NCBI GenBank assembly: GCA_004297725.1
Contig: SCUS01000052.1
Coordinates: 1-64,000 of the forward strand
Length of the DNA stretch: 64,000 nt
Source of the DNA: Myxococcaceae bacterium
Lineage (GTDB): Bacteria > Myxococcota_A > Polyangia > Polyangiales > Ga0077539
Direction: 5' to 3'
Below are positions 1 through 7,427 of the stretch, piece by piece. The stretch's first letter is position 1. Every line of letters starts with the position of its first letter. The position numbers and the translations under genes were made by a program. The notes below the pieces were generated by a model that saw nothing but the letters and a program-made list of their open reading frames with translations, was not told the DNA's origin and did no database searches.

Positions 1-858
1 CTCGGCCGGGGCCGGCGACGGGACGGCCTGCGGAAGGGCCTCGGGCGAGGTGCTCGAGGGCGAGGTGGACTCGACCGCCGAGGGAGAGGTGGGCGCGCTG
101 TCCCTGCTGGAGTTGTAGAGCAGGAAGGCCCCGGCCATGACGGCCATGCCGCCGATGGCCCAGAGCGGCCCTCCACCGGCGCGGCGCGGGGGCTCCGCGG
201 CGACGACGGGCACCGCGGGCTTCGCGGTGACCATCACGTCGTCCTTCTTGGGGGCGGGCTTCGCCTCGGTCTTCGCGGGCTTCGGGGCCTCCGGCTCGGC
301 GGCGGGCGCCTTCGCGGCGGCGGGAGGCGGGGCGGAGGCCGCGGCGTCTCGCGCCATGGCCGAGAGCTGCTTGATGTCGACGATGCCGGAGCTGGTGTCG
401 TCGGCCGCGTCGGAGATCGACGGGGTGGAGTGCGGACGAACCGACGGCACCGCGCCGGGCGCGAGGGACGTGCGGGTCAGGGCCGCGAGGTTCTCGAGGT
501 CCGGGTCGTGTTCGTTGGGCTCGGACATGGCAGGTCGTGTCTCCATCGGTGATGCGTCGTCGTCGAAGGCAGGTGGCGCGAGGGGATCGTCGTCTCCCGA
601 TAGGACGCGCGCCGCGCCCGGATCCTTGGAGTCGGCCTCGATGGCCGCGAGCACCCTCGCCGCGGAGGCCTCCCACTCGCTCTCCGGGCGGGCGCTCACG
701 GGCCACGACCGCAGCGCCCGGTCGACGCGGCGGAGCGACGCGGCGTACTCCCTCGCCACCGGGTCACGGTCGAGGGCCCGCGCCAGCGCCCGCTCGGACT
801 TCTTGTCCGAGCCGGGGTCGAGGGACGCGAGGATCTTCTCTCTAAGTGCGTCGTCCAC
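1..858 (-). CDS. Membrane anti-sigma-like protein, partial (C-terminus beyond window)
   Basis: The reading frame stays open for 286 codons from a GTG at 858 to the window edge, so the C-terminus is missing. The N-terminal ~75 residues are helical and charged, as in small anti-sigma domains, but I see no HxxxCxxC zinc-binding motif. An acidic then Ala/Pro/Lys-rich linker follows (about 80-228), then one membrane segment at about 231-248 and a Ser/Thr/Pro-rich outer segment. The gene starts inside the end of the ECF sigma gene (17-bp overlap, different frame), which is the classic arrangement for a sigma factor and its membrane regulator. The anti-sigma role is inferred from this context and the topology; the sequence family itself is not recognised. 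The GTG start is the only early start that fits the overlap. Confidence 0.65.
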   Translation of the reverse strand, partial: MDDALREKILASLDPGSDKKSERALARALDRDPVAREYAASLRRVDRALRSWPVSARPESEWEASAARVLAAIEADSKDPGAARVLSGDDDPLAPPAFDDDASPMETRPAMSEPNEHDPDLENLAALTRTSLAPGAVPSVRPHSTPSISDAADDTSSGIVDIKQLSAMARDAAASAPPPAAAKAPAAEPEAPKPAKTEAKPAPKKDDVMVTAKPAVPVVAAEPPRRAGGGPLWAIGGMAVMAGAFLLYNSSRDSAPTSPSAVESTSPSSTSPEALPQAVPSPAPAE

Positions 859-1444
859 GGTCGCCTCCAGGATTCACTGCGGGGTCTTCGGGTGCCATCG
901 CCTCGGGGGGCAGAGCATCCCGGAGCCTCCGTCGCGCTTCGTGGACTCGCCACGCGACGGTGCCTTCACTACAACCCAGCACCTGAGCGATTTCTTTGTA
1001 CGGCAGTGACTCCACGCAGGCGAGCACCAGGGTGGTGCGCAGCGACTCGGACAATTGATCGACCGCCGCGGCCAGGGCGCGCCACGACTCCGCCTGGTCG
1101 GCGCTCTCCGAGGGGTCGCTGCCCTCCGCGGCGGCCTCGGGGACGCGCGGGTCGTCGAGGTCGACCACCACCCGGCGCTGCCGGCGGCGCTGGTTGAGCG
1201 AGACGTTGACGCAGATGCGGTAGAGCCAGGTGAAGATGTCTGCCCGGCCGTCGAAGCGCTCGATGGCGCGGAAGGCCCGGAGGAAGGTCTCCTGCACCAC
1301 GTCGTCGGCGTCGCCCGCGGAGCCGGTGAGGTGCAGCGCGAGGCGGTGGATGCGGCGCTGGTGCTGGCGCACGATCGACCCGAACGCGGCGCGGTCGCCC
1401 CCGCGGGCGCGCTCCAGCCACTGTGCTTCTTCGGGTGTGGTCAT
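842..1444 (-). CDS. ECF-type RNA polymerase sigma factor
   Basis: This 200-residue protein has the two-domain layout of extracytoplasmic-function sigma-70 factors. Region 2 spans about 24-92 and includes the core-binding/-10 motif '[17 protein letters not shown]' and '[10 protein letters not shown]'. Region 4 spans about 128-180 with the helix-turn-helix '[19 protein letters not shown]'. It directs core RNA polymerase to a stress- or envelope-type regulon. The ATG at 1444 was chosen because upstream in-frame sequence is low-complexity and runs into nadA. It overlaps the downstream membrane protein, so its activity is probably held at the membrane. It is divergent from nadA, with a 192-bp region between them that probably contains both promoters. 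The family call is firm; the ECF subgroup is not assigned. Confidence 0.93.
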   Translation of the reverse strand: MTTPEEAQWLERARGGDRAAFGSIVRQHQRRIHRLALHLTGSAGDADDVVQETFLRAFRAIERFDGRADIFTWLYRICVNVSLNQRRRQRRVVVDLDDPRVPEAAAEGSDPSESADQAESWRALAAAVDQLSESLRTTLVLACVESLPYKEIAQVLGCSEGTVAWRVHEARRRLRDALPPEAMAPEDPAVNPGGDRGRRT

Positions 1445-1636
1445 GCGGGAGATGGTCGGACGCCGGAGCCGATATCCTTCGGGCGCCCGGTGGAGGCGGC
1501 GCGGACGATAGTCGAAGCCCTCCGCGCAAACAACATCGACACGGAGTCGCCGCGAGTGACTTCCGGGGGGCGCGGCACTAGGGTCCGGTGGCGCGCCCGG
1601 GCGCCGGATGCCCAACTCGCGCAGGAGCATTGGACG
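1445..1636. promoter_or_regulatory. Divergent intergenic region, ECF sigma / nadA
   Basis: This 192-bp stretch separates the divergent starts of the ECF sigma gene and nadA and must hold both upstream regions. I could not identify a convincing -35/-10 pair or an operator palindrome by eye. Confidence 0.35.
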
Positions 1637-2569
1637 ATGGCGGTGGCGGACGACCTCGCGGAAGACATCAAGCGGCTCAAGCGCGAGAAGAACGCGGTGC
1701 TGCTGGCGCACTACTACGTCGACGGCGAGGTGCAGGACGTGGCGGACTTCGTCGGCGACTCGCTGCAGCTCTCGCAGGCGGCGGCGAAGACCACGGCCGA
1801 CGTGATCGTGTTCGCGGGCGTGCACTTCATGGCCGAGACCGCGAAGATCCTCAACCCCACGCGGCGGGTGGTGCTGCCCGACATGGACGCCGGGTGCTCG
1901 CTCTCCGACGGCTGCCCGGCCGACCGCTTCGCGGCCTTCACCGCGCGGCACCCCGACCACTACGTGATCTCGTACATCAACTGCTCGTCGGGCGTGAAGG
2001 CGCTCTCCGACTGCATCTGCACCAGCTCCAACGCGGAGAAGATCGTGCGCAGCGTGCCGGAGGGCCGGCCGATCATCTTCGCCCCCGACCGCAACCTCGG
2101 GGCCTACATCGCCAAGCAGACCGGCCGGGAGATGCTGCTCTGGCGGGGGAGCTGCATCGTCCACGAGACCTTCTCGGAGAAGAAGCTCATCGCGCTGAAG
2201 GTGCGCCACCCCGAGGCGAAGGTGCTCGCGCACCCCGAGTGCGAGCCGCAGCTCCTCGCCATGGCGGACTTCATCGGCTCGACCAGCGCGCTGCTCAACT
2301 ACTCGAAGGAGTCCCCCGCGAGGGAGTTCATCGTGCTGACCGAGAGCGGCATCCTCCATCAGATGCGCAAGTCGTCGCCCGACAAGGAGTTCATCCCCGC
2401 CCCGCCGGACGCCAACTGCGCCTGCAACGACTGCCCCTTCATGAAGAAGAACACCCTCGAGGCGGTGCACCGCGCGCTCGTCACGCTGGGGCCCGAGATC
2501 ACCATCCCCGAAGACCTCCGCCTCAAGGCCCTGCGCCCCATCGAGCGCATGCTCGCGCTCAGCGTCTGA
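1637..2569 (+). CDS. nadA: Quinolinate synthase (NadA)
   Basis: NadA condenses iminoaspartate with dihydroxyacetone phosphate to make quinolinate in de novo NAD synthesis, using a 4Fe-4S cluster in the cytoplasm. The 310-residue protein matches the short NadA form. The three expected cluster ligands are visible as C116 ('YINCSS'), C173 ('[10 protein letters not shown]') and C266 in the C-terminal '[10 protein letters not shown]' motif. '[11 protein letters not shown]' near the N-terminus and '[11 protein letters not shown]' are also typical. The ATG at 1637 follows a GGAG-like sequence and gives the usual family N-terminus; the longer upstream open frame is antisense to the sigma gene. No nadB or nadC lies in the window. 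The gene converges on the Cys-rich lipoprotein gene, with a small hairpin at its stop codon. Confidence 0.96.
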   Translation: MAVADDLAEDIKRLKREKNAVLLAHYYVDGEVQDVADFVGDSLQLSQAAAKTTADVIVFAGVHFMAETAKILNPTRRVVLPDMDAGCSLSDGCPADRFAAFTARHPDHYVISYINCSSGVKALSDCICTSSNAEKIVRSVPEGRPIIFAPDRNLGAYIAKQTGREMLLWRGSCIVHETFSEKKLIALKVRHPEAKVLAHPECEPQLLAMADFIGSTSALLNYSKESPAREFIVLTESGILHQMRKSSPDKEFIPAPPDANCACNDCPFMKKNTLEAVHRALVTLGPEITIPEDLRLKALRPIERMLALSV

Positions 2570-2581
2570 GGCCCCCTCAGA
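2565..2581. terminator. Short hairpin between convergent nadA and Cys-rich gene
   Basis: A perfect 6-bp stem (TCTGAG / CTCAGA) with a 5-base GCCCC loop overlaps the nadA stop codon and is followed by a short T-rich stretch. It lies in the 18-bp gap between convergent genes, so a weak terminator role is plausible. The stem is short and there is no long U-tract. Confidence 0.35.
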
Positions 2582-2587
2582 TTCCCT

Positions 2588-5077
2588 TCAGAAGCACGTC
2601 AGGTCGACGCTCGTGCTCGACCCGAGGCAGGTCAGGAACAGCGCCGTCCGCTGGCAGCAGATCGCCCCGCGGTTGGTGGCGCAGCACACCGGAACCGCCA
2701 GGCGATCGGCGGGGCAGGCCATGGTGCAGCTCCCGCAGTGGCTGACGGTGTTGAGGGAGGTCTCGCAGCCGTCGTCCTCCTGGTTGTTGCAGTCCCCCCA
2801 GCCCGCCGCGCACTGGTACTCGCAGCGCCCCGCGGAGCACGCCGAGCTGGTGGTGTGGTACCGGCTGCTCGACGCGGGCGGGCACGCGTGGCCGCAGCGT
2901 CCGCAGTTGGCGGCGTCGCTGTTGATGGCCACCTCGCAGCCGTTGGAGGCGACGCCGTCGCAGTCCTGGTAGCCGCTCGCGCAGTCCAGCACGCAGGCCG
3001 CCCGCTCGCAGCGGGTGGTCGCGTGGGGCGGCGAGCCGCACGAGGCGCCGCACGCGCCGCAGTGGGCGCGGTCGAGGCTGAGGTTGACCTCGCAGCCGTT
3101 GGCCGCCGCGCCGTCGCAGTCGCCGTAGGGAGCCACGCAGCGCCGACGGCAGACCCCGGCCTCGCAGACCGCCTGCGCGTTGGGCCCGGCGGGGCACACG
3201 GAGCCGCAGCCGCCGCAGTGGCTCACGTTGGAGCTCACGTCGACGCAGGCCCCGGCGCACACCCGCTCTCCCGGCGCGCAGGCGAGCACGCAGGCGCCCC
3301 CGCTGCAGCTCTGCCCGGTCGCGCAGGTGCGCCCGCAGGCGCCGCAGTGGGCGCCGCTCGACGTCAGCGAGGTCTCGCACCCGTTGGCCGGGTTGCCGTC
3401 GCAGTCGCCCCAGCCCAGGCCGCAGGCCCCGAGCGCGCAGACGCCGCCAGCGCAGGTCGCCGACGCGTTGGCGAAGGAGCAGGCGCGCCCGCACTCGCCG
3501 CAGCTCGTCGTCGAGGCGCTCACGTTGGTCTCGCAGCCGTTGGCCGCCGCGCCGTCGCAGTTGCCGAAGCCGGCCGCGCAGGCCCCGAGCGCGCACGCGC
3601 CCCCGACGCACGACGAGCCGGCGTTGGGAAACGCGCACACCCCGGCGCAGCTCCCGCAGCGCACCGGGTCGGCGGTGAGGTTCGCCTCGCAGCCGTTGGC
3701 CGCGTTGCCGTCGCAGTCCTCGAAGCCCGCCCGGCAGCTCCCGATGCTGCAGCGCCCGGCGACGCAGGCCCCGACGGCGTTGGCCGGCGCGCAGGCCAGC
3801 CCGCAGCCGCCGCAGCTCTGCCCCCCCGCGAGGAGGTCTGCCTCGCAGCCGTTGGCCGCCGAGCGGTCGCAGTCGGCGTAGCCGGGGTTGCACGAGGCCA
3901 GCGAGCACGCCCCGGCCATGCACGCCGCGACCCCGTTGGGGCTCAGGCACGCCCGGCCGCACATGCCGCAGTTGGCCACGTCGCTGGTCACCCGCGCCTC
4001 GCAGCCGTTGGCCGCGTTGCCGTCGCAGTTCATGTAGCCCGGGGCGCACGCCCCGAGAGCGCACAGGCTCCGCGAGCAGGTCGCCGCCGCGTTGGGAAAC
4101 ACGCAGCTCCGGCCGCAGGCGCCGCAGTTCGCCACGTCGTTGTCCGTCTGCGTCTCGCACCCGGCCATGTCGGCGAGGCAGTCCGCGGTGCCCGCCCGGC
4201 ACGCGGTCATCTGCGTGAGGCACTGACCCTCGCGGCAGATCTGGTTCGACGCGCAGGCCCGACCGCAGGCCCCGCAGTGCGCGGTGTCGCGGTGGATGTC
4301 GACCTCGCAGCCGTTGCCCAGGTTGCCGTCGCAGTTGCCGTAGCCCGGCATGCAGCTCGCGATGGAGCACGCGCCCGCCGCGCAGGCGCCGACCGCCCGG
4401 GGGGGAGCGCACCCGAGGCCGCAGCCGCCGCAGTGGGTCGCGCTGGTGCGGGTGTCGACCTCGCAGCCGTTGGAAGCGCTGCCGTCGCAGTCGCCGAAGC
4501 CGGGAGCGCAGGAGCGCTGGCAGCTCCCGCTCACGCAGCGGTCGAGGGTGCCGACGCTGCCCGGAATGCCGTTGCACGCGCGGTCGCACGCCCCGCAGTG
4601 CGACGCGTCGGACTGGAGGTTGGCGCAGCGGCTGCCGCAGACGGTGCCAGGGGCCGGGCAGTCGAGCACGCAGGTGCCGCTCGCGCAGCGCTGCCCCTCG
4701 GCGCAGACGGTTCCGCAGACGCCGCAGTGCCGGCCGTTGGTCTGCAGGTCGACGCAGGCGTTGCCGCAGGCGAACAGGCTCCCCGGGCACTGGGCGCAGT
4801 AGCCCTCGGAGCACACGAGGCCGCCCACGCAGAAGGCCCCCCGCGAGGCCTCCGAGCAGCAGCGGTCTCCCGCCTGTCGGCAGGCCCCGGCGTCGAGGGC
4901 GCCCGCGTCGCCCGCGTCGTCGCCGGGGGCGTCGACGCCGAGGTCCGCCGCGCCGTCCGACGCGCCTCCGTCCGCGGCCCGATCGCGCAGCTCGAAGCTC
5001 GTCGTGCAGCCGCCGCCGAGCAGCGCCCACGCCGCGAAGGTCAGGAGGAAACCCGGTCCGCGTCGCTGGTCTCGCAT
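2588..5077 (-). CDS. Giant cysteine-rich repeat lipoprotein (NGCE repeats)
   Basis: This 829-residue protein starts with a signal peptide ending in a lipobox-like 'LGGGC' (Cys at about 24), so it is probably a lipid-anchored envelope or outer-membrane protein. After an Asp/Ala-rich linker it consists of about a dozen repeats of 45-55 residues. Each combines 'CGxCGxxC', a segment such as 'GYGNCDGNLGNGCEVD' and 'HCGACG'. The regular Cys spacing suggests many small disulfide knots forming a long rod. Such proteins are common in myxobacterial genomes, but I know of no assigned function; database names such as tryptophan synthase for relatives are misannotations. The ATG at 5077 gives the signal peptide. 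It is 16 bp downstream of the PEGA/TPR gene and likely co-transcribed with it. Confidence 0.85.
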   Translation of the reverse strand: MRDQRRGPGFLLTFAAWALLGGGCTTSFELRDRAADGGASDGAADLGVDAPGDDAGDAGALDAGACRQAGDRCCSEASRGAFCVGGLVCSEGYCAQCPGSLFACGNACVDLQTNGRHCGVCGTVCAEGQRCASGTCVLDCPAPGTVCGSRCANLQSDASHCGACDRACNGIPGSVGTLDRCVSGSCQRSCAPGFGDCDGSASNGCEVDTRTSATHCGGCGLGCAPPRAVGACAAGACSIASCMPGYGNCDGNLGNGCEVDIHRDTAHCGACGRACASNQICREGQCLTQMTACRAGTADCLADMAGCETQTDNDVANCGACGRSCVFPNAAATCSRSLCALGACAPGYMNCDGNAANGCEARVTSDVANCGMCGRACLSPNGVAACMAGACSLASCNPGYADCDRSAANGCEADLLAGGQSCGGCGLACAPANAVGACVAGRCSIGSCRAGFEDCDGNAANGCEANLTADPVRCGSCAGVCAFPNAGSSCVGGACALGACAAGFGNCDGAAANGCETNVSASTTSCGECGRACSFANASATCAGGVCALGACGLGWGDCDGNPANGCETSLTSSGAHCGACGRTCATGQSCSGGACVLACAPGERVCAGACVDVSSNVSHCGGCGSVCPAGPNAQAVCEAGVCRRRCVAPYGDCDGAAANGCEVNLSLDRAHCGACGASCGSPPHATTRCERAACVLDCASGYQDCDGVASNGCEVAINSDAANCGRCGHACPPASSSRYHTTSSACSAGRCEYQCAAGWGDCNNQEDDGCETSLNTVSHCGSCTMACPADRLAVPVCCATNRGAICCQRTALFLTCLGSSTSVDLTCF

Positions 5078-5093
5078 GGGGTCACACTCCTCG

Positions 5094-6191
5094 CTAGAAA
5101 CGTAGTTGGAGGCCGCCCGGCGCCGCGGCCACGTCCACGGTCGTCGCGCTCACCCCGAAGCCGGTCTGGGTGAGCAGCACCACCGTCGCGACGCCCAGCG
5201 CCGCCGCCGCGCCGAAGCCCACGTTGGCCACCGTGCGGAAGGTCTCGCCCCGGTCGGCGAGGTCGCGGTCGGCGGCGACGTCGCTGTACCGAAGCCGCTG
5301 GTCGAACTCCGAGCGGGCGGCCAGCGTGAGCCCGCCGAAGACGCCGCCCACCAGCGCCGCGGCCCCGGTGGCGCACGCCCCGAGGATGAACCACCGGGGG
5401 CTCAGCCCCCGAGCCCGCTCCATGTGCGCCGTGAGCACCCTCGACCGCTGCGGCTCGATGAGCACCTCGCCCCGCCACGACGCGAAGCCCGGCGCACCGA
5501 GCTCGATGCGGTGCGTGCGCACCGGCAGCCGCACCGGCGAGCGCGCCACCACGCCGTCGACCCGGAGCACCGCGGAGGCCGGGGCGTTGCGCAGCACCAG
5601 GGTCCCCTCGCCCAGCGAGGCGGGCGCCGCGGAGAGGGAGACGGTGACGTCCCGAGACTCGCCCGAGGCCACCACCACCGGCTCGGCGGTCGTGGTGTAG
5701 CCCGAGCGCTGCGCCGTCACCACGTGGCGCCCGGGGTTCACCGTCAGCGCCGAGGCGAGGCGCTCGCGGCTCACGGACTCGCCGTCCAGGGTCACCGTCG
5801 CGTCCGCGGGCGTCACCCGCACCCGGAGGTGCGCGATGAACCCGCGGAGCGTCGTCAGCATCCGGCTGACCTCCTGGCGCCGCTCGGGCGGGAGGTCGCG
5901 CGCCCGCCGGAGGTACTCGTCGATGGTCTGCGCCGCCTCGGCGTAGCGGCCCATCGCCTGGTAGGTGCGGCCGATGTTGAAGAGCAGGTCGACCCCGCCC
6001 GAGAGCGCCAGCGACCGCTGGAACTCCAGCAGCGCCCCCTCGTAGTTGCGCGCCGTGAAGAGCGCCACGCCGCGCTCGTAGCGGACCTCGGCCTCGCTCC
6101 GCTGCTGCGCCCCGGCGGGCGCTCCAGCGACGACGAGCGCCAGGACCAGGCAAGGCGCCCATGCGCGCCGCGGCGGAGCTGCTCCCTTCAC
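5094..6191 (-). CDS. Secreted TPR/PEGA-domain protein with C-terminal membrane segments
   Basis: The 365-residue protein begins (GTG at 6191) with a cleavable signal peptide ending near 'APAGAQQ'. Residues ~33-110 form TPR-like helices with 'YERGVALFTARNYEGALLEF' and 'NIGRTYQAMGRYAEA'. PEGA-type beta domains follow, with 'LRVRVTPADATVTLDGESV' and a second 'GTLVLRNAPASAVLRVDGVV' copy. Two hydrophobic segments lie near 273-294 and 335-355. The architecture is frequent in myxobacteria, where such proteins are thought to act in envelope protein-protein or peptidoglycan contacts; a specific role is unknown. It sits 25 bp below the microcompartment shell gene and 16 bp above the Cys-rich lipoprotein gene, suggesting one transcript. 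Confidence 0.85.
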   Translation of the reverse strand: MKGAAPPRRAWAPCLVLALVVAGAPAGAQQRSEAEVRYERGVALFTARNYEGALLEFQRSLALSGGVDLLFNIGRTYQAMGRYAEAAQTIDEYLRRARDLPPERRQEVSRMLTTLRGFIAHLRVRVTPADATVTLDGESVSRERLASALTVNPGRHVVTAQRSGYTTTAEPVVVASGESRDVTVSLSAAPASLGEGTLVLRNAPASAVLRVDGVVARSPVRLPVRTHRIELGAPGFASWRGEVLIEPQRSRVLTAHMERARGLSPRWFILGACATGAAALVGGVFGGLTLAARSEFDQRLRYSDVAADRDLADRGETFRTVANVGFGAAAALGVATVVLLTQTGFGVSATTVDVAAAPGGLQLRF

Positions 6192-6216
6192 GGGTCGATC
6201 AAAGCACAGCCCGGCG

Positions 6217-6783
6217 CTAGCGGCGACGGTTCACCGCGGCCTGCGTCACCGCGACGTCGGGGTTGGCCAGCACCTCGGTCGCCACCAGCCAGGCCTCCGT
6301 CGCCGCCTCGGCGCCCATCGCCACCGCGGCCTCGATGTCCTCGAGCGGACCGGTCAGCACCACGGTGCCCTTGCCCCCGATGCCCCGCCCCAGGTGAAGG
6401 TCGACCAGGCGCACATCCGCCCCCTTCAGCGCCGCGTCCGCCGCACGCACCGCCGCCGAGAGCGAGGAGAGTTCGATCACTCCCACGGAGCCCTCCGGGG
6501 CGCCCGCGCGCACGCCACCGCCCGCCGCCACCGCGGCCAGCACGTCGGGGTGCGCATAGGGCAGCAGCACGTGGTCGATGCGCTGTCCCGCCGCCACCTC
6601 GAGCCCGGGCACCAGGGCCTCGTCGAGCTCGGCCTCGCCTCCGTGGAGCGCGATCCAGTACTTGCCCGGGGTGATGGGCTCGGCGTGGAGCACCGAGACC
6701 ACCGCGCGCTTGGCCATGGCGTCGAGCGCCACGTAACCGCGCGCGATCGACCCCAACTCCAGCAGCAGCAACGCGGGACCCAC
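6217..6783 (-). CDS. Tandem bacterial-microcompartment shell protein (BMC-T type)
   Basis: Two BMC domains are present. The first (about residues 3-86 of the 188-residue form) has 'LLELGSIARGYVALDAMAKR', 'ITPGKYWIALHGG' and 'VLLPYAHPDVLAAV'. The second (about 98-175) has 'SVGVIELSSLSAAVRAADAA' and 'GKGTVVLTGPLEDIEAAV'. This is the layout of trimeric tandem shell proteins such as PduT, which form pseudohexameric tiles. The PduT-type Cys before PGK is Thr here, so an Fe-S site at the pore is unlikely. I prefer the GTG at 6783 because it places the first BMC domain at the N-terminus; an upstream in-frame TTG at 6825 would add 14 residues. No microcompartment enzymes, BMC-H or BMC-P genes occur in the window, so this is an orphan shell gene. 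Its co-directional neighbours are a PEGA/TPR protein and a Cys-rich lipoprotein. Confidence 0.9.
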   Translation of the reverse strand: MGPALLLLELGSIARGYVALDAMAKRAVVSVLHAEPITPGKYWIALHGGEAELDEALVPGLEVAAGQRIDHVLLPYAHPDVLAAVAAGGGVRAGAPEGSVGVIELSSLSAAVRAADAALKGADVRLVDLHLGRGIGGKGTVVLTGPLEDIEAAVAMGAEAATEAWLVATEVLANPDVAVTQAAVNRRR

Positions 6784-6869
6784 GACGACCCCACCGCAGT
6801 ACCACCCCGCGCGATCGCGGGACAAGCGTCACCCCGCGGAGGTGATAGCGTCCGCCGGAGTCGTCCCCG

Positions 6870-7427
6870 ATGCACACCCGCTGCCCGCGCTGTCAGCTCG
6901 ACTTCGACGCCCCCTCGCCGTGGGTGCAGTGCCCCCGCTGCGGCACCCCCTTCTCCGTCGGTCCGTCTCCGCCGCAGCAGCACCCGCCGCAGCAGCAGTA
7001 TCAGACGCCGCCTACGCAGCCCTCGGCGCAGCCGCAGTTCGTCCCCGCGACGCAGGCCGTCGACCCCGCGATGCTCGCGCAGGTGATGCGCTCGTCCGCG
7101 CCCGCCGCGCACCACGCTCCACCGGCGCCCGCTTACCAGCCGGTGTATGCGCCGCCCCCGCGCCCGGGCTTCGTCGCCGACGAGGACCTCGCCGGCAGCG
7201 CCGTGCTCTCCGTGGTGCTCTCCATCGTCGCCCTCCTCGGCGGCTGCAACCCCGTCGGGCTCGTCGGGATCACCCTCGGGCTCATGGCCTACTCCGCCGC
7301 CAACAACCGCCAGATGGAGCTCGCCCGGACGCGCGCCCGCTCGGCGCGGCGCCTCGCCTGGGTCTCCGTGGGCATCACCGCGATCGTCCTCGCGGTCGTG
7401 GTGCTCTCGCTCTTCTACGAGATCTGA
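6870..7427 (+). CDS. Zinc-ribbon protein with C-terminal membrane helices (DUF4190-like)
   Basis: The 185-residue protein opens with a two-CxxC zinc ribbon (C5/C8 and C21/C24) of the type found in myxobacterial MJ0042-like leaders. A long Gln/Pro-rich disordered linker follows (about 31-100). The C-terminal part has hydrophobic segments at about 108-126, 127-143 and 162-183, with 'NPVGLVGITLGLMAYSAANN' resembling DUF4190/interferon-induced-transmembrane-type proteins. It is probably an inner-membrane protein with a cytoplasmic zinc-binding head; its function is unknown. Its end overlaps the phoR end by 13 bp on the opposite strand, and its start is divergent from the shell-protein gene. Confidence 0.8.
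   Translation: MHTRCPRCQLDFDAPSPWVQCPRCGTPFSVGPSPPQQHPPQQQYQTPPTQPSAQPQFVPATQAVDPAMLAQVMRSSAPAAHHAPPAPAYQPVYAPPPRPGFVADEDLAGSAVLSVVLSIVALLGGCNPVGLVGITLGLMAYSAANNRQMELARTRARSARRLAWVSVGITAIVLAVVVLSLFYEI

Noticed and set aside
1055..1636. 194-codon upstream extension of nadA
   Set aside because: It is antisense to the ECF sigma gene and shows no NadA similarity; nadA starts at ATG 1637.
2738..5173. 811-codon plus-strand ORF opposite the Cys-rich lipoprotein
   Set aside because: An Ala/Arg/Val-rich shadow produced by the GC-rich repeats; it has no domain, signal or ribosome-binding site.
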